Below are positions 60,225 through 64,000 of a stretch of 64,000 nt of DNA, piece after piece. The translations under genes and the position numbers were made by a program. The notes under the pieces are model-generated. The model did not search any database and was not told the DNA's origin. It saw only the letters and a list, made by a program, of their open reading frames with translations. The stretch is from Paenarthrobacter sp. JL.01a. Lineage in GTDB: Bacteria; Actinomycetota; Actinomycetes; Actinomycetales; Micrococcaceae. The DNA is taken from contig NZ_CP104877.1 in assembly GCF_025452095.1 (NCBI RefSeq), positions 4,030,001 to 4,094,000 on the forward strand, in the 5' to 3' direction. Position 1 is the first letter of the stretch; every line of letters begins with the position of its first letter.

Positions 60225-61331
60225 ATGTCCCCAACCATGGATAACACGCGCCGCGCGCAACTCGAACGCGAGCGCACCAAGCCAACCGGACGCCGTCGGG
60301 CCCAACCCAGCGGACAGGTCGCCGGTACAGAAAGTACGACGCCGGAACCCGCCACTGCGGCGATTCCCACCACGCGCGCCGCCGCCCGCGCCGCTGAGCG
60401 GGAACGGGCAGCCCGCGCCGTGATTGAGCCGGCAGAAACCCTGGCAGCGAAATCCGTGCCCCCGGAACCGGCGACCGCGGCCATCCCGGTTGTCGAGGCC
60501 GCCCGGGCCGCAGCTCCCGCTTCAACCACGCCGGGCCCTTCAACGTCCGCCATCCCGATCGTCCGGCAGGAAAATCCGGCCACTGCGGCCATTCCCGCGG
60601 CCGCCGCCGCTGCACCCAAGACGCCAGCTCCTCTTAACGCTGCGGGCCTCGGCGCGACCTCGACATTCGGCCGCGAACCCCAAGCCGTCCTGCGGAAAGC
60701 CGCGTCCGTGAAGCACATGAGCCAGCGCATGGCAATTGTTGCCGGCGCGCTGGGACTCGCCCTGACCGCAGGATCCGTGGGTCAGGCCCTGCATCTTCCC
60801 TTCTTCGGGCAGGAAGCACCCACAAACCAAGCCAGCGGCGGCAACGCTGACCGCCAATCGGGCTCCGCCGCACCGGCACCACGGACGTCCTACACCACGG
60901 CGTCGTCCCCGTCGTCATCGGGTTCAGCCTCGTCCGAAGCCGGCCAGCCGGCAACGGTCCCGGAGGCACCTGCGGCGGTTTCGCCGTCGTCGGTTCCCTC
61001 ACCGCACGTCTCCTTGGCCGCTCCGGTTTGGGTACCTTCGGCGGCAGCCCCGGCTGCTGCACCGCCCGTGACCTCGACGCCTGCGCCCGGAACGACTCCG
61101 GCCCAGCCCGCGCCGGCTCCCAGCGACGTGCCGTCGGACACGGTCACCACTCCGCCAGCCACGCCGACGCCGACTACAACCCCGACTCCGACCACGACAG
61201 CAACTCCTACGCCGACACCCACGCCCACGGAGACCTCCAAGCCACGGCCCACCGGCAACCCGAACACGCCGAAGCCGCAAGCATCCACCTTGGAATCGCT
61301 CCTGAGCGCTGCCCGGGATGTGTTGCAATGA
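60225..61331 (+). CDS. Thr/Pro/Ala-rich single-pass membrane protein under riboswitch control
   Basis: This roughly 368-residue protein has a Lys/Arg/Glu-rich cytoplasmic head with four repeats around ATAAIP or STSAIP (about 25-120), a single membrane helix (AIVAGALGLALTAGSVG, about 175) and a long Ser/Pro/Thr extracellular part ending in repeated TPTPT runs and a LESLLSAARDVLQ tail. It has no enzyme domain I recognise. The ATG at 60225 has GAGAGG 7 nt before it. Since a c-di-AMP riboswitch controls it, it is probably a cell-envelope protein tied to turgor or wall state. Confidence 0.75.
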   Translation: MSPTMDNTRRAQLERERTKPTGRRRAQPSGQVAGTESTTPEPATAAIPTTRAAARAAERERAARAVIEPAETLAAKSVPPEPATAAIPVVEAARAAAPASTTPGPSTSAIPIVRQENPATAAIPAAAAAAPKTPAPLNAAGLGATSTFGREPQAVLRKAASVKHMSQRMAIVAGALGLALTAGSVGQALHLPFFGQEAPTNQASGGNADRQSGSAAPAPRTSYTTASSPSSSGSASSEAGQPATVPEAPAAVSPSSVPSPHVSLAAPVWVPSAAAPAAAPPVTSTPAPGTTPAQPAPAPSDVPSDTVTTPPATPTPTTTPTPTTTATPTPTPTPTETSKPRPTGNPNTPKPQASTLESLLSAARDVLQ

Positions 61332-61464
61332 GCATCCGTTTGCCCCGCACCACAGTCCACACCGGGTGGCACGGCCGGTACTGCAGCAGCAGCCGCACGT
61401 CCACTTTCCGACGCCGGAGGGGCCGCTGGAGTTGCCAGCGCTTAAGGCGTTCCTAGCCACCACT

Positions 61465-61495
61465 GAGGCAGGCACCCGTGCAGGGTGCCTGCCTC
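61465..61495. terminator. Terminator between the membrane protein and PucR gene
   Basis: GAGGCAGGCACCC (61465-61477) and GGGTGCCTGCCTC (61483-61495) are perfect 13-bp arms with a GTGCA loop in the convergent gap. Confidence 0.8.
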
Positions 61496-61526
61496 ATGTG
61501 GTTAGTGGGCCCGATTCACATGGCCC

Positions 61527-62741
61527 TCAGATCCTTGGCCGCCCCGCCCAGCGCCGCGCCTTGAGGGCCGCGTGGAGCTCGAGCCGGATGGCACCATTGA
61601 GCGGATCAGCACCGATGAGCTGGCGGATCCGGCCCAGCCTGTTGTAGATGCTGCTCCGGTGGAGGTGAAGCTTGGCGGCCACATCCTGGACCGCGCCGTC
61701 GTTGTCGTAGAGGAGTTCGAGGACCGGCAGGAGCTCGCCGTTCTTATCCTGATCCTCGAGTGTCCGGAAATGCACCGAGCCGGTGTCGTCCCAACCACCC
61801 GGGGCCAGCAGGCGATCGAAAAGCTGGTACACACCAACCGCCCGGCTGTCCACCAACTCCCCCAGCTGCAGGTCAACCGCAGCGGCTTGGGCTGCGACCT
61901 TGGATTGCCGGTACGCCCCCGCGAGCTGCCTGATCACCTGAAAAGGCTCGCTGATCCCCAGGATGACGCGGTCCACGGTCCTGCCGGCACGCTTGGCGAG
62001 CTCCAGCTGGTAGTGGACCAGGACCTGCGCGTGGTCTGCCCGGCCCCCGGATTCGCGGAACAGGACCACCGAGTGGGTTTCCGTACCCGCACTGAACAAG
62101 GCGGCGTTCACGCCGATGGTCGACTGCAGCGCGGCAGAGCGATGCGTCAGGGTTGCGGCAATGGGGTCGACGTCGGACCGGGCACCGTCCGCGTCCAGGA
62201 TGGTCACCAGTTGCCACGGACCGCGGCCCTGGATCTCCTTCCAGCCCGCTACGGCGGCGACGGCATTCGACTCACCGCCGCAAGCCGAGAGGAACTCCTG
62301 CTCACGCCTTCGCCGGAACTCGGACTCGGCCGTATTGGAGTCAAGGAGCAGGCCCGCCAACAGGTCCAGCTCGTCACGCACGCCGGGCAATTGGGCGAGG
62401 ATCGCCGTCGCACTTTGCTCTTCAAGGTCTTGCTGCACCCACAGGTACCCCACACGGAAACCGCGGACCAAAAGCGGCACGCAGACCCGGCCCAGCATCC
62501 CCAGTTCGTCGTTGGCGGGGACCACGACGGGGCGCACCGCTGTGGCGATGCCGTGCGAGAGCTGCCAGGCGCTGACATCCCCCGGAACGCGCTTGCTCAG
62601 GAGGAAATTCACGCGGACACGGTCGGCGTGGGATTGGTTGGAGCTGTAGGCCAGGAGGACGCCGTCGAGGTCCTCCAGCGACAGCCCGCGCCCGAGCTTC
62701 AGCGCCACACGTTCCACGATCTGTTCCACGTCCTGCTGCAT
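61527..62741 (-). CDS. PucR-family regulator, AdeR-like, beside ald
   Basis: This roughly 404-residue protein has a central sensing region and a C-terminal HTH_30 (LLPVLELLYDNDGAVQDVAA, then LHLHRSSIYNRLGRIRQLIG). In Bacillus, AdeR of this family activates ald, and here the gene is divergent from ald with a 208-nt gap, so the same regulatory pairing is inferred. ATG 62741 is used; GTG 62747 would add two residues. It is distinct from the PucR protein at 27.8 kb. Confidence 0.86.
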   Translation of the reverse strand: MQQDVEQIVERVALKLGRGLSLEDLDGVLLAYSSNQSHADRVRVNFLLSKRVPGDVSAWQLSHGIATAVRPVVVPANDELGMLGRVCVPLLVRGFRVGYLWVQQDLEEQSATAILAQLPGVRDELDLLAGLLLDSNTAESEFRRRREQEFLSACGGESNAVAAVAGWKEIQGRGPWQLVTILDADGARSDVDPIAATLTHRSAALQSTIGVNAALFSAGTETHSVVLFRESGGRADHAQVLVHYQLELAKRAGRTVDRVILGISEPFQVIRQLAGAYRQSKVAAQAAAVDLQLGELVDSRAVGVYQLFDRLLAPGGWDDTGSVHFRTLEDQDKNGELLPVLELLYDNDGAVQDVAAKLHLHRSSIYNRLGRIRQLIGADPLNGAIRLELHAALKARRWAGRPRI

Positions 62742-62949
62742 CCGCACAGCGTACCAACATCAGGCGACACCTGACGCTCCAGCACACGACAAATGTCGAA
62801 CCTACGCAGCAAAGTTCCCTGATTTTCCGGGGTTTTGAACTTGAGGCGGCCCGGCTTTCATGTCGCCTGCCTCACAGCCGGATTTATTCTGGAATCACAG
62901 CCCGCAGTACATATTCGGCCGAAAAGGCCGCTAACGATGGAGCCAACAA

Positions 62950-64000
62950 ATGATCATCGGCGTCCCCAAAGAAATCAAGAACAACGAGTTCCGCGTAGCC
63001 ATTACGGCCGCAGGCGTTCACGAGTTCCGCACCCACGGACACACCGTTCTGGTTGAGCGCGGCGCAGGCCTGGGCTCGGGCATCACCGACGAGGAATACT
63101 CGATCGCCGGCGCAGAAATCGTCAACGAAGCCGATGACGTCTGGGGCCGCGCTGATATGGTCATGAAGGTCAAGGAGCCCATCGCTGCCGAGTACCACCG
63201 CTTCCGCAAGGGCCTCATCCTCTTCACCTACCTCCACCTCGCCGCAGAGCCCGAGCTCACCGCCGAGCTCATCAACTCCGGCGTCACCGCCATCGCCTAC
63301 GAGACCGTGCAGGAAGGCCGCGCGCTTCCGCTGCTCGCCCCGATGTCCGAGGTCGCAGGCCGCCTGTCGGTAGTTGTTGGCGCTTCATCGCTGATGGCTC
63401 CGGCCGGTGGCAAGGGTGTCCTCCTGGGCGGCGTACCGGGCGTGCGTCCGGCCAAGGTTGTTGTCCTCGGCGCCGGCGTTGCGGGAACCAACGCCGCTGC
63501 CATGGCGCTGGGTCTCGGTGCTGATGTCACCATCATGGACATCAACATCAACCGGCTGCGCGAACTCGATGCCCTCTACCAGGGCCGCCTGAAGACCGTT
63601 GCCTCCAACGCCTACGAGATCGAGAAGTCAGTCATCGACGCAGATCTCGTGATCGGCTCCGTCCTGATCCCGGGCGCCAAGGCCCCCAAGCTGGTCACCA
63701 ACGAACTCGTCTCCCGCATGAAGCCGGGCTCGGTTCTGGTTGACATCGCCGTGGACCAGGGCGGCTGCTTCGAGGACACGCACCCCACCACCCACCAGGA
63801 ACCGACGTACAAGGTCCACAACTCGATCTTTTACTGCGTTGCCAACATGCCTGGCGCTGTTCCGAACACCTCCACGTACGCACTGACCAACGTCACCCTG
63901 CGCTACGCCGTGGCCCTGGCCAACCTGGGCGTCAAGGCCGCTTTCGACCGCGACCCCGCCCTGGCTGCCGGCCTCAACATCGCCGCCGGCCACGTGGCAC
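62950..64000 (+). CDS. ald: Alanine dehydrogenase (right end truncated by window edge)
   Basis: The visible 350 residues match alanine dehydrogenase of about 370 residues. It reversibly converts L-alanine plus NAD to pyruvate plus ammonia. Arg15, Lys75 (VMKVKEP) and His96 (FTYLHLA) are in the positions known from the Mycobacterium enzyme. The Rossmann motif VVLGAGVAGTNAA begins near 171, and the catalytic Asp269 is in LVDIAVDQGG. GGAG lies before the ATG. The last ~20 residues are beyond the window. Confidence 0.95.
   Translation, partial: MIIGVPKEIKNNEFRVAITAAGVHEFRTHGHTVLVERGAGLGSGITDEEYSIAGAEIVNEADDVWGRADMVMKVKEPIAAEYHRFRKGLILFTYLHLAAEPELTAELINSGVTAIAYETVQEGRALPLLAPMSEVAGRLSVVVGASSLMAPAGGKGVLLGGVPGVRPAKVVVLGAGVAGTNAAAMALGLGADVTIMDININRLRELDALYQGRLKTVASNAYEIEKSVIDADLVIGSVLIPGAKAPKLVTNELVSRMKPGSVLVDIAVDQGGCFEDTHPTTHQEPTYKVHNSIFYCVANMPGAVPNTSTYALTNVTLRYAVALANLGVKAAFDRDPALAAGLNIAAGHVA

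Overview
The window is high-GC DNA with short intergenic gaps and a compact gene order. Its families (FG-GAP secreted proteins, glyA-soxBDAG, GluQ-RS, LigC, a PucR regulator beside ald, a c-di-AMP riboswitch ahead of a surface protein) point to an actinobacterium of the Micrococcaceae, most like Arthrobacter or Paenarthrobacter. This is inferred from gene content and protein style. It reads as ordinary chromosome: I saw no rRNA, tRNA, insertion sequence, prophage or CRISPR array.

Layout. 1-14 kb: a truncated secreted protein at the left edge, a GNAT/AAA+ fusion, LtrA, an HD hydrolase, a divergent SDR/TetR pair, a beta-lactamase-fold hydrolase, GluQ-RS, two Lrp/AsnC regulators (one facing a LysE exporter), a WXG100-like protein with a lipoprotein partner, and an ArsR/SRPBCC pair. 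14-28 kb: a C1/N-methyl catabolic island. An MHS symporter, creatinase and IclR regulator lie on the minus strand; a GntR regulator faces glyA-soxB-soxD-soxA-soxG-sdaA-purU. The logic is creatine uptake, cleavage to sarcosine and urea, oxidation of sarcosine to glycine with methylene-THF, conversion to serine by GlyA, deamination to pyruvate by SdaA, and release of formate by PurU to regenerate THF. 28-34 kb: a PucR regulator facing an NCS1 permease and a PuuE-like deacetylase, then a DUF456 protein and malic enzyme. 34-39 kb: three tandem secreted FG-GAP proteins with a strict 50-residue repeat; the left-edge fragment looks like a fourth. 38-50 kb: several MFS transporters, RraA, a MarR/MFS pair, a PadR/DUF1048/ABC-2 exporter operon and CycA. 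50-57 kb: mannitol PTS (mtlA-mtlD), a TetR regulator, and the general PTS proteins ptsI-ptsH. 57-64 kb: small proteins, LigC, a riboswitch-controlled membrane protein, a PucR (AdeR-like) regulator and ald, which runs off the right edge.

The non-coding DNA is the least ordinary part. (i) A c-di-AMP (ydaO-type) riboswitch precedes a Thr/Pro-rich single-pass membrane protein with no recognisable enzyme domain. (ii) A 17-bp motif recurs with an exact 32-bp period at two distant loci; each array directly abuts a stop codon and lies beside a near-identical long GC hairpin. (iii) A 54-nt hairpin element recurs at 14.1 and 31.9 kb. (iv) Many clear palindromic operators sit at regulator promoters, and one lies ahead of a drug exporter with no adjacent regulator.
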